64,000 nucleotides of DNA from Amycolatopsis antarctica (GCF_002262875.1 NZ_NKYE01000018.1:85262-149261); one strand, 5' to 3'; positions 1 through 8,850 are shown, counted from the first letter of the stretch. Notes: generated by a model not told the origin, from the sequence alone. Numbers and translations are program-made.

Positions 1-9
1 GGCGCCGTC

Positions 10-303
10 GTGAGCCGGCACGCCCTCGACGAAGCTCGCGTGCCCGAGCCACTGCCCAGCCCGGGCTCGTCGACCGAGTCCGCCGCCGAGCTCGCTCCCT
101 CACCGCCAGACGCCGAGGTGTGCGAACGCGCCGTGCTGTTCGAGCAGGTACTCGAAGGTCTCCATCGGTGGGACACCGACGAGCCACGTCGCACGCTGGC
201 GGAGTTCCATGACTGGTTCACCCCCACGGTGGCCAGCGATGAACCTTCGCCCGCGGACGAGGCGTCCGCGTCAGCGTCGGAGGCGGGTGATGCACGGTGT
301 TGA
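10..303 (+). CDS. Hypothetical acidic protein, 97 aa
   Basis: An open frame begins at a GTG near the window edge and ends in a TGA that overlaps the next start codon. The product is acidic and rich in Pro, Ala, Ser and Glu, with one more ordered stretch around residues 35-75 (a Glu/Leu-rich segment followed by an FHDWF motif). I do not recognise a family. Tight coupling to the following genes supports it being translated, but the true start may lie upstream of the window, so this could be the 3' part of a longer gene. Confidence 0.5.
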   Translation: MSRHALDEARVPEPLPSPGSSTESAAELAPSPPDAEVCERAVLFEQVLEGLHRWDTDEPRRTLAEFHDWFTPTVASDEPSPADEASASASEAGDARC

Positions 304-854
304 GCACGCATCCGTATCCAGCGGGCGAACTGACGGAGATGCGCTGCGCCGCGACCGACTACGCGGCGCACGGCTGGCTCATCTGCCCGGGTGCCCGGGT
401 TCCGCAGCCCGGGTCTGGTGCCTCCGACGGCCGGTCTCTGCCCGAGGAGGCCAACTTGGTGTGCCGGGGCGGACCGCTGTCCAAAGACGAGGCGTTCGAG
501 GCGTGGACGGATCGGCCGTGGCCCATTCTCCTGCGCCCGGGCGCAGTGGGAGTGCTCGATCTCGGTCCTGGCGATGGCCGGACCGAAGCGGTCCTGCGGA
601 ACGCCGGGTGCCTCGGACCGATCTTGGTCGGGCCGGGCTCGCGCTGGCACCTGATCGTCGAACACATCCCCGACCGGCGGGCTCGAGCGAGTCGAGTTCC
701 GCGATCGGTGCGCGAGGGATGTCTCCTGCTGCCGCCGAGCCGGGTGCCGTCGTGGATCTCGCGCTGGCGGATCAGCCCGGAAGACACCGGCTGGTCCTTG
801 CCCGACCACGCCAGCGCGCGGGCCGCGCTCAACGCCGGAACACGAAGGGACTGA
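297..854 (+). CDS. Prim-Pol-like (primase/polymerase N-terminal type) protein, 185 aa
   Basis: The first half carries a Tyr-Ala-x-x-GW-x-x-x-P pattern (residues 22-31) and, further on, a hydrophobic GVLDLGPGDG segment and a GP-I-L-V-x-P-G-x-x-W-H-L-I-V segment. These resemble the conserved blocks of the bifunctional primase/polymerase N-terminal domain (GWxVFP, VLDxDxG, GGxHLxF), although the catalytic acidic residues are not clearly preserved. At 185 aa it is shorter than active Prim-Pol proteins and lacks a helicase module, so it may be a degenerate or regulatory relative. GTG start; the stop overlaps the next ATG (ATGA), so the genes are translationally coupled. Assignment is by motif shape only. 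Confidence 0.5.
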   Translation: MLSTHPYPAGELTEMRCAATDYAAHGWLICPGARVPQPGSGASDGRSLPEEANLVCRGGPLSKDEAFEAWTDRPWPILLRPGAVGVLDLGPGDGRTEAVLRNAGCLGPILVGPGSRWHLIVEHIPDRRARASRVPRSVREGCLLLPPSRVPSWISRWRISPEDTGWSLPDHASARAALNAGTRRD

Positions 855-1348
855 TGGGCATGTCCGTTACCTGCACGGCACCCCCGGCATCGGCCGGGGA
901 CACCGCAGCACGGTGGTGCGAGTACTACTGGGCCACGTGCGGGCTCCCCGCCCAACTCGTGGACGGCAACCGCATCGCCCTGCGCCTCGGCGGGCTACTC
1001 GGCGCGGTCACGATGCCTGCCGCGCTGGGCCGGAAGGTCGCGCCCAGCCTGCGGGTGCGGGCCATGCCCGCCCCGGCGCTGGCGCATCCCGGCGGGGAAC
1101 GGTGGACGTTCCTGAGCGGCCCGGGCAGCGCGACGCTGGAGCACATGGCCGCGCTGGTCCCGATGGGCGTCAGCGTGGTCGGCGACAACGCTCTGGTGGT
1201 GCTGCCGTCGCCGGAGACCGAAGCGCTGGATCTGTGGCGCTGGGTCGACTGGCCCACCCGGGCCGATCTGCCCGCGCAGGCCGCGTTGCTGGCCACCACC
1301 CGCGCACTGGCTGCCTCGGTGCCCGCCGCTCGATCGGAGAAACCATGA
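854..1348 (+). CDS. Hypothetical protein, possibly primase-associated, 164 aa
   Basis: I chose the ATG at 854, which overlaps the previous stop; a second in-frame ATG at 860 is equally usable. The first half contains a WCEYYWATCGLP segment and a basic 'LGRKVAPSLRVR' region. The second half ends in a GVSVVGDNALVVLP segment that resembles the closing strand of Prim-Pol-type domains, where a value beginning with GV is matched to a Pro-rich cutoff. It may form one functional unit with the preceding gene. No signal peptide or membrane segment is seen. Family identity is uncertain. Confidence 0.5.
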   Translation: MGMSVTCTAPPASAGDTAARWCEYYWATCGLPAQLVDGNRIALRLGGLLGAVTMPAALGRKVAPSLRVRAMPAPALAHPGGERWTFLSGPGSATLEHMAALVPMGVSVVGDNALVVLPSPETEALDLWRWVDWPTRADLPAQAALLATTRALAASVPAARSEKP

Positions 1349-1635
1349 CGCGCGCACCCTCGTTCGATACCGCCGAACCCACAACCGGGCTACGCAGCCG
1401 CGCGGAGGGCGCCGGGGTCGACCTGGCGTCCTGGTGGGCGCTGCGCCGGGCCGCGCGCGGAGGGCTGCGTCATCACGTCGGCGAGTTGTTCACCGACGGG
1501 GGCCGCGCGGTCCCGGAGTGGATCGCGCAGGCATATGCCGACCTGCTCGCGTCCGGCCATCTCGCCGACGATGCCGATCGGCCGCTCACGCTGACCGCGT
1601 CCGGGTCGGCGGCGCTGGCAGGAGGACAACCGTGA
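1345..1635 (+). CDS. Small winged-helix-like protein, 96 aa
   Basis: The ATG at 1345 overlaps the upstream TGA and the stop overlaps the next GTG. The C-terminal 60 residues have the rhythm of a winged helix: a helix near residues 35-45, a second with 'WIAQAYADLLASGHL', then a short beta wing ending 'LTLTASGSAAL', which is common in small actinobacterial regulators and in proteins that score as 'helix-turn-helix, MarR-like wing'. No catalytic motif is visible. A DNA-binding role is inferred from shape only. Confidence 0.5.
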   Translation: MTRAPSFDTAEPTTGLRSRAEGAGVDLASWWALRRAARGGLRHHVGELFTDGGRAVPEWIAQAYADLLASGHLADDADRPLTLTASGSAALAGGQP

Positions 1636-2198
1636 GCCGGGCCAGCGTCGACCCGGAGCTGGCCGCGCTGCGCGGCGAGCTGATCGATCGTGCCGCCGCC
1701 GATCAGCGCGCCCGCGCCGAACTCGACCCGGTGGCTCCCACACCCGAGCAATGGGAAACCGTTCACCGCGTCGACGAGCACAACGTGCGCTGGTTCGCGC
1801 CCATCGTGGCTGTGCACGGCTGGCCCGGCCGCCGCACCGTCGGTGTCGACGGCGCGCACGCCGCGTGGGTGCTGGCCCAGCACGCCCCCGCGCCCTACCG
1901 GGCCTGCTGGCTGCCGAAGTTGCGCGCCGCGGTGAAGAACCGCGACGCCGCACCGCGCGATCTGGCGTTTCTGTCCGACCGGGTCGCGACCGATCAGGGC
2001 CGCCCGCAGCGCTACGGCACCCAGCGGTTGCGGCTCGGTACCGAGGCCGCCGGCCGCCTCTATCCGCTGCACCGCCCAGCCGAAGTCAACCTCGCGCGCG
2101 CCGATGTCGGCCTCGACCCCTTGCCGGACTCCGCGATCAAGGCCGCGTACTCCAGCTTCGCCGAGATCACCACCGCGACCCGAGGCGGTTCACGATGA
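1632..2198 (+). CDS. DUF6624 domain protein, 188 aa
   Basis: GTG start in a GTGA overlap with the preceding stop. The protein shows the typical sequence of DUF6624 proteins: an N-terminal helix with Glu/Arg pairs, a 'D-x-x-N' motif, a GWPGRRTVGVDGA-type loop, an alanine-rich WVLAQHA helix, a 'FLSDRVATDQGRPQRYGTQ' segment and a C-terminal GLDPLPD motif. The family is widespread in actinobacteria and its biochemical role is unknown. It is part of the overlapping gene run at 10-2437, so it is likely co-expressed with the Prim-Pol-like gene. Confidence 0.8.
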   Translation: MSRASVDPELAALRGELIDRAAADQRARAELDPVAPTPEQWETVHRVDEHNVRWFAPIVAVHGWPGRRTVGVDGAHAAWVLAQHAPAPYRACWLPKLRAAVKNRDAAPRDLAFLSDRVATDQGRPQRYGTQRLRLGTEAAGRLYPLHRPAEVNLARADVGLDPLPDSAIKAAYSSFAEITTATRGGSR

Positions 2199-2437
2199 CC
2201 AACCTGCACTGGGGCGTCAGCCCCTACCACCCCGGGCGCGCGCATACCGCTTTGCCCGATACCGATGTCTCCGTGTGCACCCGGCACTTGCACGAGGGCC
2301 AGCTTGTGCTCGAATCTCTGGGTCCGCGCCGTCCAGCGAACCTGCGGATCTGCCCGGAGTGCGCTGTGGAGACCATGGCGCTGCTGTACCCGCTTCCGAC
2401 GCCGCACCGACGTACCGCCTTCGCGCAAGCGTCATAA
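2195..2437 (+). CDS. Small Cys/His protein, possible zinc finger, 80 aa
   Basis: The ATG overlaps the upstream TGA. The protein contains a CTRH motif near residue 28 and an ICPEC motif near residue 53. This Cys-x2-His plus Cys-x2-Cys pattern could ligate one zinc ion. It is the last member of the overlapping gene run; no gene follows on this strand for about 470 bases. Function not known. Confidence 0.55.
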   Translation: MTNLHWGVSPYHPGRAHTALPDTDVSVCTRHLHEGQLVLESLGPRRPANLRICPECAVETMALLYPLPTPHRRTAFAQAS

Positions 2438-2909
2438 CACCTAGTGACAGCAGGTAGTTCTACTTGGTTGCACTGAGTAGTGTTGCTCGCCTCAATTAAC
2501 CCGAAAGAAGTAATCGGTTACCCGGCAGTTGCATTGACTGGGAAGGTACGGGTATCCAGGAAAGATCGGGTGATCTTCCACGTGTGGGGAAAGGTCTTGC
2601 GCCGCAGGGCTGGATGAGCTGGGAAATCGCTCGTGAGCTGTGACTGGTGGCTGTCGCACGGCTTCAGGGTGTGATGGTGGCGAGGCGCCCCGGCGAGGGC
2701 GTTGGGGTAGTGACTGCCTGTCATCGACGTGTTGGTCACTCCGCGTGTCGGCGCGGGATAACGAATCTCGGCTGTCGCGGTCGTCGCTCCCACCTAATGA
2801 TGCGGACGTCCGATCCGGTCCCACAGCCTGCGGCCCGTTCTCGGACGGCGTCGCGACGCTCTGCTCCGCAACAAGCGGCTGTAGCGCGTCGATCTATCCA
2901 GGGGGAGAC
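2438..2909. other. Intergenic leader region upstream of the NB-ARC regulator
   Basis: About 470 bases with no convincing gene. Weak dyads are visible: a GTAG-TT-CTAC palindrome at 2454-2463 and an AAGATC/GATCTT pair (2562-2567 and 2572-2577). These may be binding sites for the regulator that follows. An in-frame extension of that regulator's frame reaches back to 2640, but its translation is low-complexity and unlike any HTH protein, so I treat it as untranslated. Confidence 0.4.
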
Positions 2910-5222
2910 GTGGAATTGAGGTCCATCAACGCTTTCGCGGAGGCGGTACACCGGCTGCGTCGCCGGCGCGGCATGACGCTCGACGACATCGCGGGCCAGA
3001 CCACCTACAGCGCGAGCTACCTGTCGAAGATCCTGCACGGTGTGCGGCCTCTGGCACCGGGGCTGGTACGCGAAGTCGATCGCGCGCTCGGCGCCGACGG
3101 CGAGCTGGAACAGCTCGCCCACGAGCAGGACGAGATTCGCCGGGCCCCCGCTCGGCCGATGCAACTGCCACCTGCCGCCGCAGACTTCGTCGGCCGCGCG
3201 AACTATCTGCACCGGCTCGACGCCGCTCTCATCGAGCATGTCCGTCCGGGAGCTGCGGTCACCGCGGTCATCGAGGGCGGCCTCTGGGTCGGCAAGACCT
3301 CACTGGCGTTGCACTGGGCCGCGCGGGTGCAGAACCGCTTCGACGGTGGCTGCTTGTTCGCCGACCTGCGTGGGCTGGCCCCCGGGCGGGCCGTCGACCC
3401 CGGCGATGTCCTGGACGGCTTCCTGCATGCGCTCGGAGCCGGTGCCGACGCGTTGCACGGCACGATCGACGAACGCGCCGCCCGCTACCGCTCGCTGCTG
3501 GCCGCACGTCCGGCCATCGTGGTGCTGGACAACATCGCCAGCTATGACCAGGTGCGGCACTTGCTGCCCGGCGCGGGCAGCGTGGTGGTGCTGACCAGCC
3601 GCGAGCACCAGCCCTCGCTGTTGCTGCACAGCGGCGGCCTGCACATCGACTTGCCCCCGTTGTCGCCCGAGGAAGCCCTGACCCTGCTGCGCAGGCGCGC
3701 TGGCGATGCGCGTGTCGAGGTCGAGCGCGAGGCCGCCGAGGCGATCGTGCGCCGCTGCGGCCGGCTGCCGATGGCGGTGCTCATCGCTGCCGAACGTATC
3801 CAACAGCATCCGCACGACTCGCTGCAGAGCCTGGCCGACCGGCTCGGCAGCGAGAAACGGCGCCTGGACGTGTTCACCTCGTCGGATCCCACGGTGAACA
3901 TCCATGGTGTGATCGACCTGTCCTATCTCGCGCTAGCGCCGCTGCAGCAGCGGGTGTTCCGGCTTGCCGGCATCATCCCTGTCCCGCTACTGAGCGCCGA
4001 GGCCGTCGCTGCCCAGACCGGACTTGACGTCGGCACCGTCCGCGAAGTGTTGGACGTCCTGCGCCACGCCCACCTGCTCGACGACGCCTACGTTGGCGCC
4101 GGACGCCTCTGGATGAACCACCTTTTGCGCGCCTACGCCTACCAGCGCGCCGTCGTCGAAGACTCCCTCGACGAGGTGGCGCGGGCCCGCTATCGGCTCC
4201 TGCGCTGGTATGTCACGACCGCCTGGAAGGCCGGCAACGCCCTGACCCCCAACTGGGCCGGTTCCGGGCTCACGCTCGACATCGAACCCGACACCACCAC
4301 GACCATCCCGGAGGTTGCCGCGCCGTTCGCCCTGGGGGACTACCATGGCGCGCTGGCCTGGTGCGAAACCGAAGTGATCACCGCGCTCGAAGTCGCTCGC
4401 CATGCCCGGGCCATCGGCGCTGGAGATGCTGCCTGGATGCTTCCTGCCTTCTTTCTGCCCTACTTCTACCTGACCAAGAACTGGAGCACCTGGCTCACCG
4501 CGGCCACCGAAGGACTCGCCGCCGCGCAAGCCCTCGACAGCACCCCGGGCATCGCCCGCTGCACCCAGAGCCTCGGCTGGGTCCTGCACGAACTCGGGCG
4601 CACCGAGGAAGGCATCGACCACCTCCGGCGTGCGGTCGGCCTGCAAATCGAGCTGAACGACGACCGGGGCCGCGCATGGAGCGAGTTCGGCCTCGCCGCC
4701 GCCTACAGCGCCCTCGACCGCCACGACGACGCGCAAGCCAGCTACGAGCTGGCCGAGACGATCTTCGCGCGCGTCGGCCTCGACCTCGGCGTCGCCGTCG
4801 CTCGCGCCATGCTCTCCGGAGTGCACCAGAATTTGGGCAAGACCGACGACGCTCGCGCACTCGCCGAGGACGCGCTTGCCCGCGCTCTGGCGCTCGCTCC
4901 GAAGCAACCGGTCGCCAGCCTCGCTCATCACCAACTGGGCTTGGTCCTGCTGCAACAGCACCAGCCACGAGCTGCACTGACCCACTTCGATGCGGCCTTG
5001 GTCGTCCGCCGTATCGGACACGAACGCTGGGGTCAGGCTGAAACCCTCGTGGCCCGGGGCGAAACGCTGACCAAACTCGGCGACCCCGAAGGAGCGCGCG
5101 CTTCCTACCGCGCCGCGGGGGAGATTCTCGAATCACTGCAGGACCCGCGTGCGCTCGATATCCAGGCCCAGATCGCCACGATCAACGTGTGCCTGAGTAC
5201 TCGCGACGAGCCCGGTACTTGA
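2910..5222 (+). CDS. HTH / NB-ARC ATPase / TPR regulator, 770 aa
   Basis: A GTG at 2910 preceded by a GGGGGAG ribosome site gives a protein starting directly with an XRE-type helix-turn-helix (residues about 5-60, including 'MTLDDIAGQTTYSASYLSKI'). An STAND/NB-ARC ATPase region follows. Its P-loop is GGLWVGKTSLA (about residue 118), followed by an 'AIVVLDN' Walker B and a 'VVVLTSREH' sensor strand. The C-terminal 300 residues are TPR-like helices typical of the AfsR/GlnR-adjacent family. Such proteins are signal-responsive transcription regulators. It stands alone, flanked by non-coding regions and followed by a strong hairpin. The Trp inside the P-loop is unusual: most relatives have Gly-Gly. 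Confidence 0.85.
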   Translation: MELRSINAFAEAVHRLRRRRGMTLDDIAGQTTYSASYLSKILHGVRPLAPGLVREVDRALGADGELEQLAHEQDEIRRAPARPMQLPPAAADFVGRANYLHRLDAALIEHVRPGAAVTAVIEGGLWVGKTSLALHWAARVQNRFDGGCLFADLRGLAPGRAVDPGDVLDGFLHALGAGADALHGTIDERAARYRSLLAARPAIVVLDNIASYDQVRHLLPGAGSVVVLTSREHQPSLLLHSGGLHIDLPPLSPEEALTLLRRRAGDARVEVEREAAEAIVRRCGRLPMAVLIAAERIQQHPHDSLQSLADRLGSEKRRLDVFTSSDPTVNIHGVIDLSYLALAPLQQRVFRLAGIIPVPLLSAEAVAAQTGLDVGTVREVLDVLRHAHLLDDAYVGAGRLWMNHLLRAYAYQRAVVEDSLDEVARARYRLLRWYVTTAWKAGNALTPNWAGSGLTLDIEPDTTTTIPEVAAPFALGDYHGALAWCETEVITALEVARHARAIGAGDAAWMLPAFFLPYFYLTKNWSTWLTAATEGLAAAQALDSTPGIARCTQSLGWVLHELGRTEEGIDHLRRAVGLQIELNDDRGRAWSEFGLAAAYSALDRHDDAQASYELAETIFARVGLDLGVAVARAMLSGVHQNLGKTDDARALAEDALARALALAPKQPVASLAHHQLGLVLLQQHQPRAALTHFDAALVVRRIGHERWGQAETLVARGETLTKLGDPEGARASYRAAGEILESLQDPRALDIQAQIATINVCLSTRDEPGT

Positions 5223-5260
5223 GTTACCCAGGCCATAACGCTGTTACTCCGCCCAAAACG

Positions 5261-5294
5261 CAGTAGGGATTCGGGGCACCCCGAATCCCTACTG
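5261..5294 (+). terminator. Perfect 16-bp hairpin after the NB-ARC regulator
   Basis: Arms 5261-5276 and 5279-5294 are perfectly complementary with only CA between them (effective loop GGCACC). The hairpin sits 38 bases after the regulator stop and has no T-run, the usual form of intrinsic terminators in high-GC actinobacteria. Confidence 0.7.
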
Positions 5295-5989
5295 GTGCGG
5301 TGTAGTTCTATGCCGATACGCTCGTCCGCGCGAGCATCAAAAGTAACAGCATGTGCCGATGCGGGCACGCGATGTCGTCAAACCCTCGGATAGATGAAAA
5401 TCGTTTTCGCCTGGACAAAACGAGCACAAAACCAGCACAAAAAGAGCACAAAACTGTCCTGAGACTATCGGGCTCGGACGCGTTCTCGTTGCTCCATTGT
5501 GGAGGCATGCGAACCGAGCCACCTCCCGGAACCGTCGATCCAGTCGGGGGATCGACGGCGCCCCGCCCGGTCTCGCTGGCCGGGGTGACACTCCTCCCCC
5601 TAGGTGTCACCCCGGCGTCCGGAACTCAATCCGAGTATCCCTTCAACGCGGATATTCCGAGAAGTCACAACATTTTCCTGGAGTCCATATCCGCATTTTT
5701 CTCACAGCGTCGTCTCCTTATTCTCGTTACCGGTCGCTTCGCGATGTCACCTCCAGAATTCCAACGGCTCTTCTCGATGCCTGTGGCCATTTCGCAGATT
5801 GTTTCAATCACGTCAACGTGCGCCGATTCCGTCTGTGAATCATCACGGTTCGGCGGTCAACAGCACCTGACTTCGGGCGCCGAGTCGCGCTCGGACCGAC
5901 CGGTGCGGCGGTTCGCCAGGACTCCAGCCTCCGGGTCCACTGGACCGTCGCCCCATCCCGAGCCCCACCGTCCTGGACGGAGCACACCG
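5295..5989. other. Non-coding region with lower GC before the pilus locus
   Basis: About 700 bases without a convincing gene. It holds a run of CACAAAA-rich sequence near 5420-5455, a second hairpin (5581-5614), and an AT-richer stretch (5640-5830). The 11-mer ATATCCGCATT near 5687 recurs at the small intergenic dyad near 8790, upstream of the SAF gene. Promoters for the pilus operon are expected here but no consensus box is convincing. Confidence 0.4.
5581..5614. terminator. 11-bp inverted repeat, hairpin or operator
   Basis: CGGGGTGACAC (5581-5591) is exactly complementary to 5604-5614 with a 12-base C-rich loop. It could terminate transcription or serve as an operator in the long intergenic space. 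There is no T-run, and strand is undetermined. Confidence 0.45.
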
Positions 5990-6394
5990 ATGGCGCACTT
6001 CCTCCTTCTTTGCTCCCATACGCGTGCACTCGATGAAATCGGCGACACCGAACTCACCGAACTCGCCGAGAACCCCGAGGTCATTCCCAGCTACGCATGG
6101 TGCGACCGGTGCGTCACCTGGCAGCCCGTCGCCGAACTCGTCACCACGCCCGCCCTGCCCCCGAGTCTCCACGCTTTTGTCCAAGCGACCGACCTGGAAC
6201 CCATGACCGACCCGTCCGCCACCGCCGCGAGGACCAGCCTGACCGTTTCCGGTCCACGCCTCGACGAGATCCCGGAAACAGCTGGCGCCGAACCCCGGCC
6301 TGGTGTGGAAGACGTAGGGGTGTCCGTGCCTTCCACACCGCCTACGGCCGGACGACACCGCAGTTCCTCCCGATCGGAGCAGTACGCGCGATGA
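5990..6394 (+). CDS. Hypothetical protein with CxxC motif, 134 aa
   Basis: I chose the ATG at 5990; the open frame extends far upstream but the upstream translation is low-complexity. Residues 7-9 (CSH) and a WCDRC motif near residue 37 could form a zinc site. The rest is polar and disordered, with a Ser/Arg-rich tail. It precedes the prepilin peptidase and may be the first gene of the pilus operon. No family recognised. Confidence 0.5.
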   Translation: MAHFLLLCSHTRALDEIGDTELTELAENPEVIPSYAWCDRCVTWQPVAELVTTPALPPSLHAFVQATDLEPMTDPSATAARTSLTVSGPRLDEIPETAGAEPRPGVEDVGVSVPSTPPTAGRHRSSSRSEQYAR

Positions 6395-6538
6395 CTCCAG
6401 GTACCTATTACGCGCGGATCGTCACGATCAGTGCCGATCTGTCCCTCGACCACGACGAGGAGCAGCACAACCGCGGCGCGAGCCAGGCCGAATGCTGCGG
6501 CCCACGCCAGCGCCTTCGTGCTCGTCTTGGAGGTGTTG

Positions 6539-7180
6539 ATGATGTCGATCCTGGTGCCTGCGGTCGGAGCCGCGAGTATCGCGGCGGGACCAGTGTTGCT
6601 CGCGGCGACGGAACGAACGACCGGCACGGTGGTTGTCACCGGCCGGCTGGCACGCTTCACACTTCCCGCGGCGATGTCGCTGATGACGGCAGTGCTGTGT
6701 TGGGCTGGACTGTCTCGACTCGGCGCGACACCGATCTGGCTGGCGTGGTGCTGGGCGTGCGCATTGGGATGCGGCCTGGCACTCACGGACCTATGTTGCC
6801 GAAGGTTGCCGTTTCCGCTGGTGGCAGCGCTGGCGGGCGGAGGCGCTGTGTTCTTGCTCTGCGCCACGGTGAGCGATGGAACCTGGTTCCGGTTTGGCTT
6901 CGCCTGCATGTCGATGGTGGCCGTGCTCGGTCTTGCTTTGCTGATCCAGGTGTGCGCGCCGGAACATACAGGGGGCGGCGATACCGCGCTGTACGCCGCG
7001 CTCGCGCTGTATCTCGGCTGGTTCGGGTGGGATGGCCTGTTGCGCGGCCTGCTGGTCGCGAGCGGGCTTACGGCCCTGGTCGCCCTTGCGGTAGCAGTGT
7101 CGTCCAGAAGTGTGAATTCGCGGTTCCCTGCAGGTCCACCACTGCTCGCCGGCGCGCTGGTAAGCATTCTGTTGACATAG
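6539..7180 (+). CDS. Type IV prepilin peptidase (A24-like, TadV/CpaA-type), 213 aa
   Basis: Two adjacent ATGs (6539, 6542) follow a GGAGG at 6529-6533. The product is almost entirely hydrophobic, with six or so membrane segments. Two aspartates expected for the A24 aspartyl protease family are visible: one in 'LTDLCCRRLPFP' and the second in the GGGDTALYAAL motif (family GxGD). Such enzymes cleave the leader of Flp-type prepilins at the inner membrane. The position at the head of a Tad-type cluster fits. The cluster's Flp-like and TadE-like proteins are the likely substrates. Confidence 0.85.
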   Translation: MMSILVPAVGAASIAAGPVLLAATERTTGTVVVTGRLARFTLPAAMSLMTAVLCWAGLSRLGATPIWLAWCWACALGCGLALTDLCCRRLPFPLVAALAGGGAVFLLCATVSDGTWFRFGFACMSMVAVLGLALLIQVCAPEHTGGGDTALYAALALYLGWFGWDGLLRGLLVASGLTALVALAVAVSSRSVNSRFPAGPPLLAGALVSILLT

Positions 7181-7248
7181 GCGCATGGCGGCCTGCGCAG
7201 GCGTGGGTCGGCATGGACATCGGCATCGGGAACACTGGGGAGGACCTT

Positions 7249-7809
7249 GTGAGCAACATCGGTACCCATCGTCAGCGACTGAACGTCGTCCTGGCTGGCG
7301 CCTTTGCCATGTTGCTGACGGGGTGCAGTGGCGAGAACAACTCGGCACAGCCGCCATCGTCTTCGCCGAACCTAACCGCGCCGTCACAGGCACCGACCTC
7401 TTCCGGCCAAGACGAACGCACCGCGGTCGAAACCGCCTACGCCCAATTCTGGGTCAGCACGTTCCATGCCAGTGACAAGCCGGAGAACACCTGGCATGAC
7501 GTAGTGGCTGCGGTAGCAGTCGACCCTCAGCTCACCACCACCTTGAACGCGATGCAATCTCAGAAACAGGCCGGGATCAAGGTCTATGGCGATGTCACTG
7601 CGCGCATCGTGTCAGTTCAGATCACCGGCGCTTCTGCGAAAGTAGTCGACTGCCAAGACGGTTCAAAAGCAGGCCAGGCGGACGCCAAGACTGGTGATCG
7701 AAAGACCGTCGGCGTGCCGCGGAATCCAGTCAATGCGGATCTTAAACGCGACAGCACCGACAGCCAGTGGAAGGTTGCTCAAGTCACGTTCCCCGGCGGG
7801 ACCTGCTGA
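7249..7809 (+). CDS. Secreted lipoprotein, 186 aa
   Basis: A GTG at 7249 with GGGGAGGA just upstream gives an N-terminus of basic residues, a hydrophobic core, and a lipobox LLTGC around residue 24, so the mature protein should be lipid-anchored on the outer face of the membrane. A Ser/Pro/Thr linker (residues 30-55) leads to an NTF2-like alpha/beta domain ('AVETAYAQFWVSTF...VSVQITGASAKVVDC') of the kind found in many actinobacterial lipoproteins. It is tightly coupled to the next gene (stop overlaps ATG at 7809). Role in the pilus locus is unknown. Confidence 0.75.
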   Translation: MSNIGTHRQRLNVVLAGAFAMLLTGCSGENNSAQPPSSSPNLTAPSQAPTSSGQDERTAVETAYAQFWVSTFHASDKPENTWHDVVAAVAVDPQLTTTLNAMQSQKQAGIKVYGDVTARIVSVQITGASAKVVDCQDGSKAGQADAKTGDRKTVGVPRNPVNADLKRDSTDSQWKVAQVTFPGGTC

Positions 7810-8774
7810 TGGTTCGCCGACGTATCGCGCAAGTCCTCACAGGCGTGCTGTGCCTGGGCGGGATATCAGTGGCGGGCCTGCCGGCACCAGCCCAGGCAGA
7901 TCCGCCGCCGCCCAGCAATGACGATGGTCAGGTCATCGTCGTTCCGGGCGACCTTTCTGGTCTGGTCGCCCCGCCACACATCGACATGCGGGCCTTGGAG
8001 CAGCGAGGCCAGGCGCCCGTACGGCCGGGGAGTCCGGGAAGGAAGTCGGCCGGCACCGGTCAAGATCGGCAGGCCGCGGCCGGCTCGAGTGATGCTGCAG
8101 ATTCGCCGAGCGGGATTCCTCCGGGTTGTTTTCTCGGTGGTTTCGGTGTCGGGGGTGCCCCCGGTGCTGGTCGGCCGGGTGGTAGCGCGTTCGGGATGCG
8201 GTGTTTGCCGCCTCTTCCCGCGGACGCCCCGGCGCCACCAGGTGCGCCTGCAGCGCCGCCGTTGCCGACTCCGGCGGAGCTGGCGGCGCAGGCGTTCGAG
8301 CAGTTGCAGCTGCCGTTGCCGGTGCCGCGGCATTCACCGGACGTGCGGCTGCCGGACGGGCGGGACGCCACGATCGTCGGCGAGAACACCTGGGTGTGGA
8401 CCGATCGTGGGGTGTGGCATCCGGCCGTGCAGCGGGTGGAGGTCGGCCCGGTGTGGGCCGAGGTGACCGCAACACCGGTCGGCATGACGTTCAACTCAGG
8501 CACGGGCGGTTCGATGACATGTTCGGGACCGGGCACACCGTACGACCGCTCCTTTGGTCTGCACGCGGCAAGCCCGGATTGCGGGTTCGTCTACACCCGC
8601 TCGTCGGTGGGCCAACCGAATGATCAGGCCAGCGCGGAGTGGGCGATCCAGTGGTCGGTGAGCTGGGTCGGATCGGACGGAACCGCTGACGTCGGTGGGG
8701 ACTTCCCGCAGATGCAGTCCCGGGCCGGGGCTAGCTTCGCGGTTGCCGAGGTACAGGCTCTGCGCGCGAACTAG
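7809..8774 (+). CDS. Secreted Pro/Gly-rich protein, 321 aa
   Basis: The first 31 residues form a clear signal peptide (RRR, hydrophobic core, AQA cleavage site). A long low-complexity Pro/Ala/Gly region follows, then a beta-rich domain from about residue 185 ('DATIVGENTWVWTD...VEVGPVWAEVTATPVGMTFNSG'), with paired cysteines in 'MTCSG' and 'DCGF'. Similar proteins in actinobacterial Tad/ICE loci are often named 'ATP/GTP-binding protein', but I see no nucleotide-binding motif here. It is probably a surface or cell-wall partner of the pilus. Confidence 0.7.
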   Translation: MVRRRIAQVLTGVLCLGGISVAGLPAPAQADPPPPSNDDGQVIVVPGDLSGLVAPPHIDMRALEQRGQAPVRPGSPGRKSAGTGQDRQAAAGSSDAADSPSGIPPGCFLGGFGVGGAPGAGRPGGSAFGMRCLPPLPADAPAPPGAPAAPPLPTPAELAAQAFEQLQLPLPVPRHSPDVRLPDGRDATIVGENTWVWTDRGVWHPAVQRVEVGPVWAEVTATPVGMTFNSGTGGSMTCSGPGTPYDRSFGLHAASPDCGFVYTRSSVGQPNDQASAEWAIQWSVSWVGSDGTADVGGDFPQMQSRAGASFAVAEVQALRAN

Positions 8775-8850
8775 CGGTCGTGAATGCGATATCCGCATTC
8801 TGTCGGACATAAGAAAACTGTATTTCTGAGAATGGGTAAGGAGTTGCCCA

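Noticed and set aside
3987..5021. Long minus-strand open frame opposite the NB-ARC regulator
   Set aside because: GC-rich codon positions create open antisense frames; the translation is low-complexity Gly/Val/Asp-rich with no motifs, while the plus strand has HTH, P-loop and TPRs.
6391..7248. Extended upstream frame of the lipoprotein gene
   Set aside because: The frame overlaps the prepilin peptidase and is Arg/Gly/Asp-rich without pattern; the GTG at 7249 with a ribosome site and signal peptide is a better start.
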